Shown piece after piece: positions 1-12,459 of a stretch of 64,000 nucleotides of DNA. Source of the DNA: Cornus controversa (taxonomy: Eukaryota > Streptophyta > Magnoliopsida > Cornales > Cornaceae); contig CM048846.1 of the NCBI GenBank assembly GCA_026545225.1, forward strand, positions 51,204,270 through 51,268,269, given 5' to 3'. The position numbers and the translations under genes were made by a program. Under the pieces are notes generated by a model. It saw only the letters and a list, made by a program, of their open reading frames with translations. It had not been told where the DNA came from and did no database searches. Within the stretch, counting starts at the first letter, position 1; every line of letters starts with the position of its first letter.

Positions 1-142
1 CCTTTTATATAAAAATAAATTTAAATTTGAATTTGAATTGTTACACTTTTTTTAAAGGACTGAACCTTCAAGATTTTGACACATGTCCATTGATGGGACC
101 CACAATCATGAAATTTAATTGACCAAAAGTATTTGACTTTTT

Positions 143-220
143 GACCAATTGACCGGTGACTAGACCATCACAAAATTTACGGACCGATTGACCGGTGACT
201 AGACCATCACAAAATTTACG
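143..220. repeat. 39-bp direct tandem duplication
   Basis: Two adjacent 39-bp copies (143-181 and 182-220) differ by one base near their start (GACCAATTG versus GACCGATTG) and both end in ATCACAAAATTTACG. A short local duplication in AT-rich intergenic DNA; no function is implied. Confidence 0.9.
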
Positions 221-284
221 TGTCACATACAGACATATACATATTGTGTCTTAGTGGTATTTTGCTTGCAACAAATTGGTATTT

Positions 285-500
285 TGGAATTTTAGTATTT
301 TTTGATGTAAAAAATGATCAAGACAATTTTTTAACCGTCAATAAATAAAGAAAGTCACTTTAGGATATTACATAAAATTTTAGGCAGTTATATATGCAAA
401 ATATTGTATTTTGAGCTTTTAGTATTTCTTGATTTGAGAAGTGATCACGACTCTTTTTTATTTCGAAGAAAGTCACTTTAGAATATTACATACAGTTTAT
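285..500. repeat. Degenerate duplicated segment
   Basis: A segment starting TTTTAGTATTT and ending AAAGTCACTTTA-GA-ATATTACATA occurs at about 289-372 and again at about 418-495, with around 80 percent similarity by eye. The rest of the first 960 bases is AT-rich with no gene that I can recognise; the small ORFs there have no family resemblance. Confidence 0.6.
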
Positions 501-959
501 ATAAATATAAATATAAATATATATATATATATATTATCCATTTATTTTTTTATTTTGCAGTACTTAAAGTTATAATGTAACACATATGGCATGCACCTTT
601 TGTGTTGGGTAACCAATACTAAACAGGGACTGAAATCGTCTCCAGTTTGATGGTGGCCATTTTGTCTCCATTGTGCCAAAAACGTTGACGTTTTGAAAAA
701 ATTGTGGCTGTGAATGAGCCACATCTCTCTATCACCCATAATTTGACAAGTGTCCATGCATGGTAACTAAATATTTACTGAGATGTATTTTTAGTCTAAA
801 TACCATATACGATACTTATTTATACAAAATATCATATACAATTGACATGCAAAATACAAAATTGTCGTACAAAATTTTCAAAATTACAAACTCTACATCT
901 ACATGTACAACAATACCATCATACGTACAAACGTATCGATCAAAACCCAATATACCGTC

Positions 960-1133
960 ACAACCATCTATCCTCTTCTCTCTCGCGCACTCTCTCTTTT
1001 CACTCTGAAACCTAGATCACTGTAAACCCTCGTCTCTCTCTAAGCCCTAGCTCGCTAGACAAGTTTGGGAAGGACATCGATGCCTGCATCAAGACATTCC
1101 ATTGTGGATCGGCTATTGCTTCTTCCTCTGTAG
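960..1133 (+). other. Candidate transcribed leader and first exon, identity unknown
   Basis: A pyrimidine-rich stretch (CTCTTCTCTCTCGCGC, then AAACCCTCGTCTCTCTC) typical of plant 5' leaders runs into a short open stretch that ends at a good plant splice donor, AG|GTAAGT, with the intron beginning at 1134. The open stretch reads roughly LDKFGKDIDACIKTF. I do not recognise it. It may be the leader of the ATP-citrate lyase remnant downstream or an unrelated fragment. From 1140 to 2833 I see no convincing coding sequence, although around 2375-2500 there is a GC-richer, open segment after a polypyrimidine-AG. Confidence 0.35.
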
Positions 1134-2833
1134 GTAAGTCATTAGAAATTTCATGAAAAACACACATTTATACATGTATATGTATAAAGTAATATATACA
1201 TTTATTGTGAAACTTTAAAAAAAAATTCATTAATTATACAATACTGAAACTCTCGAGAAAAAAAAATTGCCAAAAATATTTTCATTGAAAACAAATGAAT
1301 ATCTTCTGATCATGGAATAAGTTACACCAATTGATTGAATTTGATCATGATTGGTCTTTGGTGTATCTCAATTAAGATGTTATTTTGATTGGGTAAGATT
1401 GAATTTTTGTGGTTGTCAATGGTTTCTAATTTTTATTGATAGTTTATTTGGGTGTATGTTTTGAATTTGTTCAATTACTCATGGATGGTTGGTCCTTTGT
1501 GGATATTAAAAATGATAATTTGTTGGCATGAGCAAGAGCTATTACATTCAGACCATTAGCGTTGTTATACCAATAATGGTCTTTAGCATGGAATAAACTG
1601 AATCTCATTTCACCATTTGCATGGAAGAATGGTTAAAAGCTCTCTGTTCCACCTCCTTGGTGTTGAGTTGGTTATGTGAATCTCATTTCACCATTTGTGA
1701 TGTTGTGGACTTTTTTTAGGTTCATGTTCATAGAGATTGTGTGATTATTAGTTCTGGCACTTTACAACAACTGACCCCATTCTGAAGACCCTCTATGTAA
1801 ATTAAGCCTAATGATTTTCTTCTCTTTTTTATTTTTTTATTTTTTATATAATAAGTTAGATATCATCAGGTTTTACAGAGAAATTTAATGTGACGCCTAA
1901 AAATTATGATAGTCTTATTCTCGCTAGAGAAATCAGTATAGTTAGGATTCATGGTTAGGTAGGTCAGTTTATTTATTTGGAATTTTTGACAAAATCTTTT
2001 CTTGAGCATGGTGAACTAGACTTCTAATTTGCATTAAAGTTCTGTTGTGAAAGATTTGAACAAATATGCAATTATGAACCTGTTGAAACTAATTAACACT
2101 TGCAAAAGACTTTGTGATCAATAAGAAATTAGCCAAAATGTTGGGACCATTGTTTTTTGAAATGGGACTCGTCTGCAAACTTCAAAGGCTTTCCATTCCT
2201 AGATGAAACTGTTAAACCAGTAGCATGACTTGTGATGAATGAAATATGAAAAAATCAAATGCTGGATTATATATGTTGCTTAAAAATTTCAAAAATCGAC
2301 CTAACACATGATAATAAAATAAATCTATCAAACACCCTACTTTTAGAACCACCATTATTTATTTTTCTGTAGTTGCATGGGGACGAGGTTGCAGTTGACA
2401 CTATCCCCAGTTGTTCTATTCATGTGGTATCTCTTGTACCTCCTTTAGGGAAAGTGCAAGGTTCATGTTTTGGTAGAGGGACACGGGGCGAGGTGTTCAT
2501 AGGTAGGGAGAGGACTCCCTATTGTTGTGTAGCACATATTTTTCTCCGGTAAATGTTATGTAGTTCACACTATTGGACCAAGAAGAAAAAATAAATAAAT
2601 AGCATTTGATACATATAGTGGTCTAAAAATTTGATCCAGTTTGGAATTGTGAACACATTTGAATTTGAATTATTATTAGGAATGTCTTATTATTATTTTT
2701 TTATTTTGATCTTTCAAATTTGTTGTATAAATAATGAAAGTGAAAAGTTCCTAAAATAGATTTTTCTCCAATATAAGCAGGGAATGAGATTCTGTTTCTC
2801 ATGATGTGTTTATTTATACTTTTTGTGGCATAG

Positions 2834-4352
2834 ATTACGGAGTCAACTCATTTCAGTGAGCTAGCAAAAAAGGAACCATGGCTCTCATTAGGGAAACTGG
2901 TTGTGAAACCTGATATGTTGTTTGGGAAGTGTGGGAAGAGCGGTCTGGTTGCCTTAAATCTAGATTTGGCTTAAGTTGCTGGTTTTGTGAAAGAGCGACT
3001 TGGCAAAGAGTTGATTGAAAATTTCCATCATATCACTCATCTTAGTGTTTCAGCAAATTTGGATATAATTTTTTTTCATATGTTCTGCATGTTGAATCTC
3101 CTTCTTTGAGAGAATTGGAATCTTTTGCTTATGCTCTTGTCTTTGGGTTGATATGTAGAGATGGGGGGATGCAAAGGACCTATAACAACATTCATTGTAG
3201 AACCCTTTTATCCCACACAATGAAGAGTTTTATCTTAATATTGTTTCAGATCGGCTTACAAAATCACATATTGTTCTTTGAATATCTTCATCTATGAGGA
3301 TCTTATTGGATTTTTGAAGTAATTATTATTTTGCAGACAAGTGCGTCTTTGAAATTCATAGTTTTGAACCCGAAGGGATGAATTTGGACCATGGGTAGTA
3401 AGAGGAGGTGCTAGGGTAATCTATATAGATACGGTGTGGTTCTCGCCTTTTAAGCACGAGGTTTCTGTGGACTTAGAACCCTATTGCTTTTCTTCTCTCT
3501 CTTCTCCATCATGGCTTTGGCTTTCTAGATGCTAATAAATTCTGCGTGTTCAGGTTGGAGATATTGGCTATGCTTTTAAGCTTGGAAACTATGCTGAATA
3601 TAGTGGAGCACTCAATGAAGAGGAGGTCTTGTAGTTTGCTAGTCTTGTAATTGATGTAAGTACTACTCTCAACACCCAACTTGTCATCACATTAAAATGA
3701 CACTTTTTTTTTGGCAAGTATAAAGAAGATGACAACATTATGTTTACTACTTAATTATAAAATTATGCTAAATTAATTTTAAGTATCCTTCATTATACTC
3801 ATCCTTAATAATTATTAAATGATCACTCATTCCCTTCAGTGTGCAACTTCAGATCCAGATGGTCATAAAAGAGCCCTTGTAATAGGAGGCGGGATTGCCA
3901 ACTTTATTGATCTTGCCCCTACATTTAATGGCATAATTAGAGCATTGAAGGAGAAGGTGAGCTCATATCTATTTGGCTATATTCTTATTCTCAACTCCAT
4001 CATTTTGCTATAAGTAAGCAATTTTGTTGTTCTACAAACAGGAATTGAAGCTTAAAGCTGTAAGAATGCACTTATATGTAAGGATAGGAGGTCCAAATTA
4101 CAAAAGAGGTCTTGCAAAAATGTGGACACTTGTGAAGGAGATTGGCATTCCTATTGAGGTACTAATATATACCTAAAAAGCTAGGTTTTAAACATCCCTT
4201 TACATATGTTGTAGAAAATTTCCTCACTATTTTAGCACTGAAAGAACTATGAAATTCATTATTTGTATGTTCTCTTGCAGATTTATGGAACTGAGGAGAT
4301 AATGACCAGCATATACAAGCAGGCAATTGAGTACATTACCGCAGCTGCATAA
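2834..4352 (+). pseudogene. ACLA: ATP-citrate lyase subunit A (ACLA) pseudogene with introns
   Basis: The plant ATP-citrate lyase A subunit forms, with subunit B, the cytosolic enzyme that makes acetyl-CoA and oxaloacetate from citrate. Remnants appear in family order: [20 protein letters not shown] (from 2834), GGCKGPITTFIVEPF (about 3157), TSASLKFIVLNPKG (about 3337), [17 protein letters not shown] (3554-3655), [18 protein letters not shown] (3840-3956), [20 protein letters not shown] (4042-4158) and the end SIYKQAIEYITAAA with a TAA at 4350. The last four exons keep GT-AG borders, so this is a duplicated gene copy and not a retrocopy. Lesions include TAA inside NLDLA*VAGFVKERLGK, a frameshift before HNEEFYLNIVSDRL, a stop in VLNPKG*IW and TAG in EEVL*FASLVID. 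Most of the middle third of the protein is missing. No intact start is visible. Confidence 0.92.
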
Positions 4353-5094
4353 ATCTATCGACTCTCCATATCAATCTGCTTTCTTTATTGTAGCCCAAAA
4401 ATGTATTGTATTTTTCACTTTATTATAAATGGGACATTCATAATTTTCCTTGGACATCCATTTTCACTTTATATTTGTTAGTAGGTCTCTTTTGGATTGA
4501 ATTGAATATTGGGTTTTTCATGGATTGGTGAAGGGACTACAAAGTTGCTTGTGTTGTACTACTTTGCTTTTGGTTTTAAATGCAATAAATTATTAGCAAG
4601 AATCCAAAATTATACCCCAAGACCCTAAATTATATACCTTATCTTTAATACTTTGGATAATCCAACCAGAGAAACAGACTTCCATGGATGTTTAAAAAAT
4701 AATAATCTCCCACTGCCAGAAGTTTCCTGTTTTTCATAACTTCTATGCCCAAATTAAATAAAGATTATCACAATAGAAAAAGAAACTTTTTATAGAAAAT
4801 TAAAGTGTAATGATATTAACTTCCAAATATATATACATGTGTGTGTGTGATGATATTTTGGTAGGAAGACCAAGAAAACGAAAATCAAATTTTATTGTTC
4901 TTTTTTAGTGCCTTTAGTTCTCATGTTGTATGCCTTTGGATTGTTGGAACTTGCTCCTCTCGTTTCCATGTACATATTATGTTCTTTGGGATTTATTTTT
5001 CAGATTTCCTTGTACATATTTTTTCTAGGGAGTATTGGATTTTGGACATTTAGTGTAAGCTTGTAAATGTCATTTTTATCTAGTACCTACTTAT

Positions 5095-5095
<1 letters not shown>
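4353..5095. other. AT-rich 3' flank, no gene seen
   Basis: This is downstream of the ACLA remnant. It has poly(A)-signal-like AATAAA (about 4584) and a short GT run near 4840. No gene or clear transposon boundary is visible. Confidence 0.6.

Positions 5096-5145
<50 letters not shown>
5096..5145. repeat. (TA)n microsatellite
   Basis: About 50 bases of uninterrupted TA dinucleotides. Confidence 0.97.
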
Positions 5146-5147
<2 letters not shown>

Positions 5148-5344
5148 CATAGATTGCATGCCTTGGCTTCTTATGACACAATGATGTATGTTGAAGCCTA
5201 ATTATATGTGAAATTAATTTAGTTATACTTCACCGGATAGCAATTCGATAAAGTCGTTGGCATTGATGGCATGACAAAGGGATAAGGGAAGGAAAAAAAA
5301 ACAAGAATGAATTATTAGAAGTTGATGAGGAAATACTCCATAAA

Positions 5345-6745
5345 ATGAATTAACTCAGTCATTGACACTTGACATGAGAAATTAGAATTTGTAGTCCAAT
5401 GAAATTGGATGTTAGCCTTTAATTAGTCCTTGACACTTAATATAAAAAATTAGAATTTTTAGTCAAATAAAATGGGATGTTAGCTCTTTGACACTTGATA
5501 TGAGAAATTATGATTTGAAGTCAAATAAAATAGGATGTTAGCATTAACTTAGTCTTACACTTGATATGAGAATTTGGGATTTGTGGTAAAATAAAATGGG
5601 ACGTTAGCCTTAACTTAGTCATTGATACTTGATATGAGAAATTTGAATTTGAAGTGAAAAAAAATGGAATGTTAGCCTTAACTCAGTCTCACACTTGATA
5701 TGAGAAATTAGGATTTGTAGTCAAATGAAATGAGATGTTAGTCTTAACTCAGTCCTTGACACTTGATATGATAAATTAGGATTGTACTGAAATAATATGA
5801 GATGTTATGATAAATTGAAATTTGTAGTGAAATAAAAATGAGATGCTAACCTTAACCCAATCATTGACACTTGATATGAGAAATTGAGATTTGTAGTGAA
5901 ATAAAATAGGATGTTAGCTTTAACTCAGTTCTTGACACTTTATATGAGAAATTTGGATTTGTAGTGAAATAAAATGGAATGTTCGCCTTACCTCGGTCCT
6001 TAACATTTGATATGATAAATTGGGATTTGTAATGAAATAAAATGGAATGTTAGCATTAACTCAGTCCTTGACATTTAAAATGGGATGTTAGACTTAACTC
6101 AATCCTTGACACTTGATATGAAAAATTAGAATTTGTAGTGAAATAAAATAGAATGTTAGCCTTAACTCAGTCCTTAACACTTGATATGATAAATTGGGAT
6201 TTGTAGTGAAATAAAATGGAATGTTAGCCTTAACTCAGTCCTTGACACTTAATATGAGAAATTGAGATTTGTAATGAAATAAAATGGGATGTTAGCCAGT
6301 CCTTGACACTTGATATGAGAAATTTGGATTTGTAGTTAAATAAAATGGAATGTTCGTTTTAACTCGGTCCTTGACACTTGATATGATAAATTGAGATTTG
6401 TAGTATGTTAGCCTTAACTCAATTCTTGACACTTAAAATGGGATGTTAGCCTTAACTCAGTCTTTGACACTTGATATGAAAATTTAGAATTTGTAGTGAA
6501 ATAAAATGGGATGTTAGCCTTAACTCAGTCCTTGACACTTAAAATGACATGTTAGCCTTAACTCAGTCTTTGACACTTGATATAAAAATTGAGATTTGTG
6601 GTGAAATAAAATGAGATGTTAGTCTTAACTTAGTCTCACACTTAATATAAGAAATCGTGATTCGTAGTGAAATAAAATGAGATGTTAGCCTTAACTAAGT
6701 ACTTGACATTTGATATGAGAAATTAGGATTTGTAGTGAAATAAAA
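5345..6745 (+). repeat. 68-bp minisatellite, about 20 degenerate copies
   Basis: The array repeats a unit of about 68 bp containing TTAGCCTTAACTCAGTCC, TTGACACTTGATATGAGAAA and TTTGTAGTGAAATAAAATGG in that order. Copies differ by point changes and several are shortened by internal deletions (for example near 6065, 6410 and 6540). There is no open frame through the array. A diverged inverted copy lies near 7525-7600, which suggests that the array is a subterminal part of a larger element. Confidence 0.92.
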
Positions 6746-7500
6746 AATATTTTTATCAAACTTTTGCAACCACTTCCGCACCGCGTAAGTCACAATTAGA
6801 ACTATATAGGAAAAATAATATGCAATGTTCATTTAACTCAATTATTAACTACAAATTCCAATTTGAGAATGTAGGCACCATATCAAAACCATTGATAATT
6901 ATGGTAATGAAGTGCTTTCCTGATTCATCTAACTCCCAAAAGCATCTCGTCCTTGATTCGTGAGAACTAATTCGAGGTTGAAACTTGAGGAGGAGACGGT
7001 CACAGGATTTCTCGTTATCCCATTACTCAAAAGGGCAAAAGTGGTCTGGTAGTTGTTACCTTACCCTGACATCTTTTCTTTGACTTCAAATGGGGAGCAT
7101 TAATCTTGAATGGTGGGACGGAACTTCGCTTTGCTCTTGCTCACTCATAGCAATGTCGTTGTGACTTGGTCTTTATACTATAATGATTTAAGAACGAGGA
7201 GAGTCATGGCAGGGCTAGCTTCTAGAGATAATCCATCCGTTAGATAGTGAATATGAAGATTTTTTGACCATAAGAGCGTTACTGATAGAGAAAAAGCCTA
7301 GATCCAATGTTCAAGGAAATATGTTTACTAACCTAATGGCTTATTAAAGTAAGAAATTAGCCCAACTGCAACGTCTTATTAAAGCAGGAGATCTGCCCAT
7401 CTGCAAAATGGTAGATATAACTAAGCAATTTGGAATAGCACGTTGTACTAAATTAGTTGACTCAAAAGTCAAAAGAGAAAAAATTATGTTTTTTTATTGA
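6746..7500. other. Unique-looking spacer, possible LTR tip at its left edge
   Basis: At 6762-6800 the sequence AACCACTTCCGCACCGCG matches motifs found near 19925 (opposite strand) and 54950 (same strand). The rest of the stretch (about 6900-7460) is less AT-rich than its neighbours, but I recognise no gene in it. Confidence 0.4.
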
Positions 7501-7521
7501 GCATTAAATTGTCTCAACTGA

Positions 7522-7605
7522 ACATCCCATTTTATTACATTGAAAATCACATTTTATCAAATTACATGTCAATGCCAAGTAAAAATAACATCCCATGTGT
7601 CAGAA
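7522..7605 (-). repeat. Inverted degenerate copy of the 68-bp repeat unit
   Basis: ACATCCCATTTTATTACATTG followed by ATTACATGTCAATG and AACATCCCATG mirrors the reverse complement of the minisatellite unit at 5345-6745 (reverse complement: ATCCCATTTTATTTCAC and CAAGTGTCAAGG). Confidence 0.55.
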
Positions 7606-7688
7606 TACATATCCAACACCATTGACACATATAGAAGCATTGCTAGTTACATATAGATTACTTCTCAATACAATTTCTTTCAAATTCA

Positions 7689-7902
7689 TTAAAATTTCAA
7701 GTAGTTCACATCCTGATCAACACAATCACTAATTGCCAGATTCTCCACTCTTTCCTCTAATGACCTCACAAGATTCCATTTAGTTGCAAACCATTTCTCC
7801 CCCTCAATGATGGGATAGCTCGTATGCAAGCTCAATGGGTCGGTGGTTACATCGGTATGAAGGCTAAAGAATAGCAAAGCATCACCCTTATTGGGGTTCA
7901 CT
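7689..7902 (-). pseudogene. Prolyl 4-hydroxylase 3' exon fragment
   Basis: On the minus strand an exon opens after a good acceptor (CTAATTGCAG) and reads NPNKGDALLFFSLHTDVTTD, then PIIEGEKWFATKWNLVRS, then [12 protein letters not shown] and a stop. This is the C-terminal part of plant prolyl 4-hydroxylases, the ER/Golgi 2-oxoglutarate/Fe(II) oxygenases that hydroxylate proline in cell-wall glycoproteins. The usual family segments are close to KKGDALLFFSL and CPVIEGEKW-ATKWI. The Lys of EGEKW, in the 2-oxoglutarate-binding region, is retained. The LHGSCPV block has become LHTSYPI, and the protein stops early after CVDQD where the family continues with a Cys-rich tail. Upstream exons with the iron ligands were not found on either side, so this is a single-exon relic. 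Confidence 0.8.
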
Positions 7903-7961
7903 GCAATTAGAAAATTACATAATAAAATTTGGATGAAATATATAGTGAATCCTATCCTCAA

Positions 7962-8880
7962 TGCCTAAAATTACTTCATCATTTAAAGATGAAACACATG
8001 ACATCAAGTGAGTTGTCAAATTTTGATAATTAATAGCTTAGTTATAAACAAAAGCTCTCAAATTTGTTTCATAACTAAGGTGATCCATTTCAATTGAAAA
8101 ATGTCCCATGAAATATATTAAACATTCAAAGTATAGATAGTTGTCGACTTTTGGTTAATTCTATGCACATCACTAAATGCCAGACAAGAACACCCCATCA
8201 TACCTCTCTGAACTTCAAACAAGAAAAGAGCTACAAAAGGATTGGGTAGTTGTTTAAAGTTAAAGTGTAGCTCACAGAATTAGCATAAAAAAAGAAAAGA
8301 AAAAGAACATGAAGCAAGTATAGGCATTAGTCATGGCAACTGATAGGTCTTTTCATGGCATCAAGGTCTAGCATAATACCATGTGGTAGAATACATTCTA
8401 TCCAAAAGTTGCTTAAACACGTAACTATTACAAGTTCAACCTTTAATGTAGAAATTCACAACTAAAGTTGCAGTACTTGGTCGTTGTTGGGCTGTTGTAA
8501 GCCGTTTTTGGATTGTTGTAACAAAACTCACAATCAAACAAAATAAAAAGGAGATGATTTAAAAAGTTCATGTCATCTTTGAGTAATATTTGGTTCAAAA
8601 GTTCATGTTTTCTTTCAAAAATACTTGGTTCATTCATAAATCATGAAACTAAATTCTAGGTGAGGATAGGAAAAAATTAAAGATTATTCAACTCATAATC
8701 GGGAAAAAAATCCTTTGAGAAGTGATAAACATACAATTAATGTACACACATACCATGACACAGATGAGTAGAATCATCGAACCTGGTCCAGGTTGAAGTG
8801 ATAGCCATACAATTAATGGACTGTCTTTGGTGATTTAAAATCATAACTATATTTCTCTAATAATTGGACCAGAGTATACA
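7962..8880. other. AT-rich spacer, no gene seen
   Basis: There are no recognisable coding segments and no clear terminal repeats. The small minus-strand ORF at 8443-8637 has no family resemblance. Confidence 0.55.
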
Positions 8881-9411
8881 TTTTCTTTAAATTAATTGAA
8901 TGTGAGTTCATTCATAAATTACTTAGCCTCTGTTTGGACCTCTGTTGAATTCAAATAACCTATTAAAAATGTACATAACGATTCAGAATATGAATTATAT
9001 ATAAAAAAAATCTCCTCCATCGTTTTTATATGGGTATAATTATTTCAAATGAATTCATTCAAAATGATGAAGTTCTACCTTGAAATACTACTATGTAAAA
9101 GTAACTTAGGATCATTCAATCTAAGAAATAACTGAACAAGCCCTTAACATTCATCATTCAATGCATATCGATTCCTCTGTTCATATACTTTAGTGGTTTT
9201 ATATATCTAATCTCATGACTGAAACTTTCAGATCCCCATAAAATAGACCAACAATAACTTATTTTGGATCACTTAACAGATGAGAGTTCCTTTCTCAATA
9301 TACCATTAATGGGTTCAATTTGGGGTATAGTTATTTAAAAATACTACTATATCCTACAATTTGGACTAGGGTTTTCAATATATATATATATATATGTTAT
9401 TTTCCAACTAA

Positions 9412-9621
9412 GGCCCTGTTTGGATTGACTTTTGAAAAATGGCTTTCAGCTTTTCAAGCTCAAAGGTCGTCAAGAGAGTGTTTGGATTGATAAAGCGGAA
9501 GAGTTTCGGAGTCCAAAAAGAGCGTTTAAAGAAGTTGGTGGCTATCAACTTTCTCATTTAGTTTTTGCTTCTCTTTTTCTTTTGCGTAAAAGCCGAAGCA
9601 AAAGTTTTGCCAAACAGGGCC
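9412..9621. mobile_element. Tourist-like (PIF/Harbinger-type) MITE, copy 1
   Basis: A 210-bp element with 12-bp perfect terminal inverted repeats, GGCCCTGTTTGG and CCAAACAGGGCC, flanked on both sides by TAA (9409-9411 and 9622-9624). A three-base TWA target duplication and GC-rich GGCC-TGTTTGG ends are typical of Tourist-like MITEs. The 69-residue frame across it is incidental. Confidence 0.88.
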
Positions 9622-10486
9622 TAAGTGTGAACAACTACTAAGAAACCTTCCCCTATAAGACATGAACTAGTAAAATACACAGAAAAATCAAGTACACCCA
9701 AAGTTGGTAGTATTCATCCCACAACTCAGACTGTTTCTCCAAGCATATTCAACCCCACTCATATCAACTAAAGAATTCATAGCGGTAACAGTAATGATCA
9801 ACAAACAAAATTGATCGTCTTTGCATATAACATCCATACCATACTTGAACCTTTTTTAGCCTCCAGATAATATGCAATAGTAGCACTATTCCAAACACCC
9901 AAACAAGTAAAATATCTTCACTCTACCTGTTCTAAAATAGAATAGAAGATAACTGCCTACATAAATCAAAATAGGTTAGAGGAATTAATTTTCTTTAAAT
10001 TAATTGAATGTGAGTTCATTCATAAATTACTTAGCCTCTGTTTGGACCTCTGTTGAATTCAAATAACCTATTAAAAATGTGCATAACGATTTAGAATATG
10101 AATTATATATAAAAAAAAATCTCCTCCATCGTTTTTATATGGGTATAATTATTTCAAATGAATTCATTCAAAATGATGAAGTTCTACCTTGAAATACTAC
10201 TATGTAAAAGTAACTTAGGATCATTCAATCTAAGAAATAACCGAACAAGCCCTTAACATTCATCATTCAATGCATATCGATTCCTCTGTTCATATACTTT
10301 AGTGGTTTTATATATCTAATCTCATGACTGAAACTTTCAGATCCCCATAAAATAGACCAACAATAACTTATTTTGGATCACTTAACAGATGAGAGTTCCT
10401 TTCGCAATATACCATTAATGGGTTCAATTTGGGGTATAGTTATTTAAAAATACTACTATATCCTACAATTTGGACTAGGGTTTTCA

Positions 10487-10517
<31 letters not shown>

Positions 10518-10530
10518 ATTTTCCAACTAA

Positions 10531-10740
10531 GGCCCTGTTTGGATTGACTTTTGAAAAATAGCTTTCAGCTTTTCAAGCTCAAAGGTCGTCAAGAGAGTGT
10601 TTGGATTGATAAAGCGGAAGAGTTTCGGAGTCCAAAAAGAGCGTTTAAAGAAGTTGGTGGCTATCAACTTTCTCATTTAGTTTTTGCTTCTCTTTTTCTT
10701 TTGCGTAAAAGCCGAAGCAAAAGTTTTGCCAAACAGGGCC
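10531..10740. mobile_element. Tourist-like MITE, copy 2
   Basis: The same 210-bp element in the second copy of the tandem duplication, again bounded by TAA. It differs from copy 1 by single bases (for example AAAAATAG versus AAAAATGG near its start), so it arose by segmental duplication and not by a second transposition. Confidence 0.88.
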
Positions 10741-11147
10741 TAAGTGTGAACAACTACTAAGAAACCTTCCCCTATAAGACATGAACTAGTAAAATGCACA
10801 GAAAAATCAAGTACACCCAAAGTTGGTAGTATTCATCCCAGAAAAATCAAATACACCCAAAGTTGGTAGTATTCATCCCACAACTCAGACTGTTTCTCCA
10901 AGCATATTCAACCCCACTCATATCAACTAAAGAATTCATAGCGGTAACAGTAATGATCAACAAACAAAATTGATCGTCTTTGCATATAACATCCATACCA
11001 TACTTGAACCTTTTTTAGCCTCCAGATAATATGCAATAGTAGCACTATTCCAAACACCCAAACAAGTAAAATATCTTCACTCTACCTGTTCTAAAACAGA
11101 ATAGAAGATAACTGCCTACATAAATCAAAATAGCTTAGAGGAATTAA

Positions 11148-12200
11148 AAAACATAGATTTATGGTTAGAATTTAACTATATCCTTTTACTTGATATTGGA
11201 GTTGTGTGACAAATAACTTTTTATTAATAAAAAAATAATATAGCTTATTATCTATCATCACCAAAACTAGTTTTACATAAATTAAACTATGTTGTAGCTA
11301 TTACAGGGACTTGACCACAAGTAAGCATTTTATGAGTTCTAACTGAATAAAACAACATCAATATCTGAGCACATAACATACCTACAAGTGTAACCAAATG
11401 CGAAAGTATCACAAGTTATTCGTGTAACAACGATCAGTCTTGAAAGTGCGAGTGCATTGCTAAAGGAACCGAGGGAGCTTTTCTATGATTATTTGAGGAG
11501 GCAAACACCCTCTCATCTTCCAAATCCCTCTCTATCAACAATCAATTATCAATGCATACACCCACATATATATAAACACACACACACACACACATATACA
11601 TATATATACATGAGAAAACGTAAAATTGACGAGGAAGCGAAAAGAAAAGGAAGAAATAGAGAGAGGGTTTGGAGGAGAAGAGGATTTTGTAAATTTGAAA
11701 ATTATAGAACAATGGATCGAGCTGTTATTTTTGGCTTAGAGAAAAGGATGTTTAGGGTTTCGCAAATTTGAAAATTGTGGGTGACTGAAAATTTTGAATG
11801 AGAATATCTAGCACCAACTCATCAGAAAAGAGCGTATACTTCCAGTATGATAGCTAAAAGAATCCTTATATAATATATACAATAACTAAAAGAATTCAAA
11901 TAGAATATATATCAAATACAAATAACCAACTTCTTGTCTTTACCCATTAACCAAATGCGATCATTTTTGTCACAATGGAGGAGAAACAATGAAACATAGC
12001 CAAATTGGAGACGATTTTCTTGATACTAAACAGATGATATGGAGCCGAACTTGGAATACATAAGTATTGTACTTGGTATTTGGAAAGGCACTTTCAGCTG
12101 AGATCGCGGGACTCCACTCAACACGATCTAATGGTTACTGGCAAAATCCGGAGTTCATGCGCATCACAGCGCATTCTAGTCTAATGCACATGACCTTCCT
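11148..12200. other. Spacer upstream of the JMJ25-like gene
   Basis: Contains a CA microsatellite at about 11578-11597 and an AG-rich leader-like stretch at 11630-11680. No protein family is recognised. The 104-residue frame at 11457-11771 is low-complexity and not credible as a gene. Confidence 0.5.
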
Positions 12201-12208
12201 TCTCTCCT

Positions 12209-12216
12209 ATAAATAG
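12209..12216 (+). promoter_or_regulatory. TATA box of the JMJ25-like gene
   Basis: TATAAATA, in the context CCTATAAATAGGCCG, is followed about 110 bases later by CT-rich leader sequence (12322-12352, 12378-12398) and then by the first demethylase-like coding segment. Position and context fit a plant core promoter; inferred only. Confidence 0.55.
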
Positions 12217-12459
12217 GCCGAGAAAGGCGGTAATTTCTTTTCATGTTTCAAAATCAAAACATACCATCCATGGTTTCAGAAACCCTCCAACCCAAACCTG
12301 CCCAAAAATTCTCACAGTACTCTCTTTCTCTCTCTCTCTCTCTATATATATATATAACCTATTTCTCTGGTGTGTTCTGTCTCTGTCTCTCTCTCTCTGA
12401 AGTTGAAACCTATTTCTCTGGCGAGTTCTCTCTTTCCGGTGAGTACTGAGTGAGTCGGT

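Larger units (their letters stand above)
8881..11147. repeat. Direct tandem duplication of about 1.1 kb
   Basis: Copy 1 (8881-9988) and copy 2 (9989-11147) both begin TTTTCTTTAAATTAATTG and both end GAGGAATTAA; they look about 99 percent identical. Copy 2 is longer because its internal TA run is longer and because a segment of about 41 bp containing TACACCCAAAGTTGGTAG is itself duplicated (10802-10880). Each copy contains an identical MITE, so the MITE inserted before the duplication. Confidence 0.95.

Noticed and set aside
5345..6745. CRISPR-like array
   Set aside because: Repeats are contiguous with no unique spacers, units are degenerate, and the context is a plant nuclear genome.
9432..10760. 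Duplicated 69-residue frame
   Set aside because: It spans the interior of the Tourist-like MITE in both copies; MITEs are non-coding and the frame has no relatives that I know.
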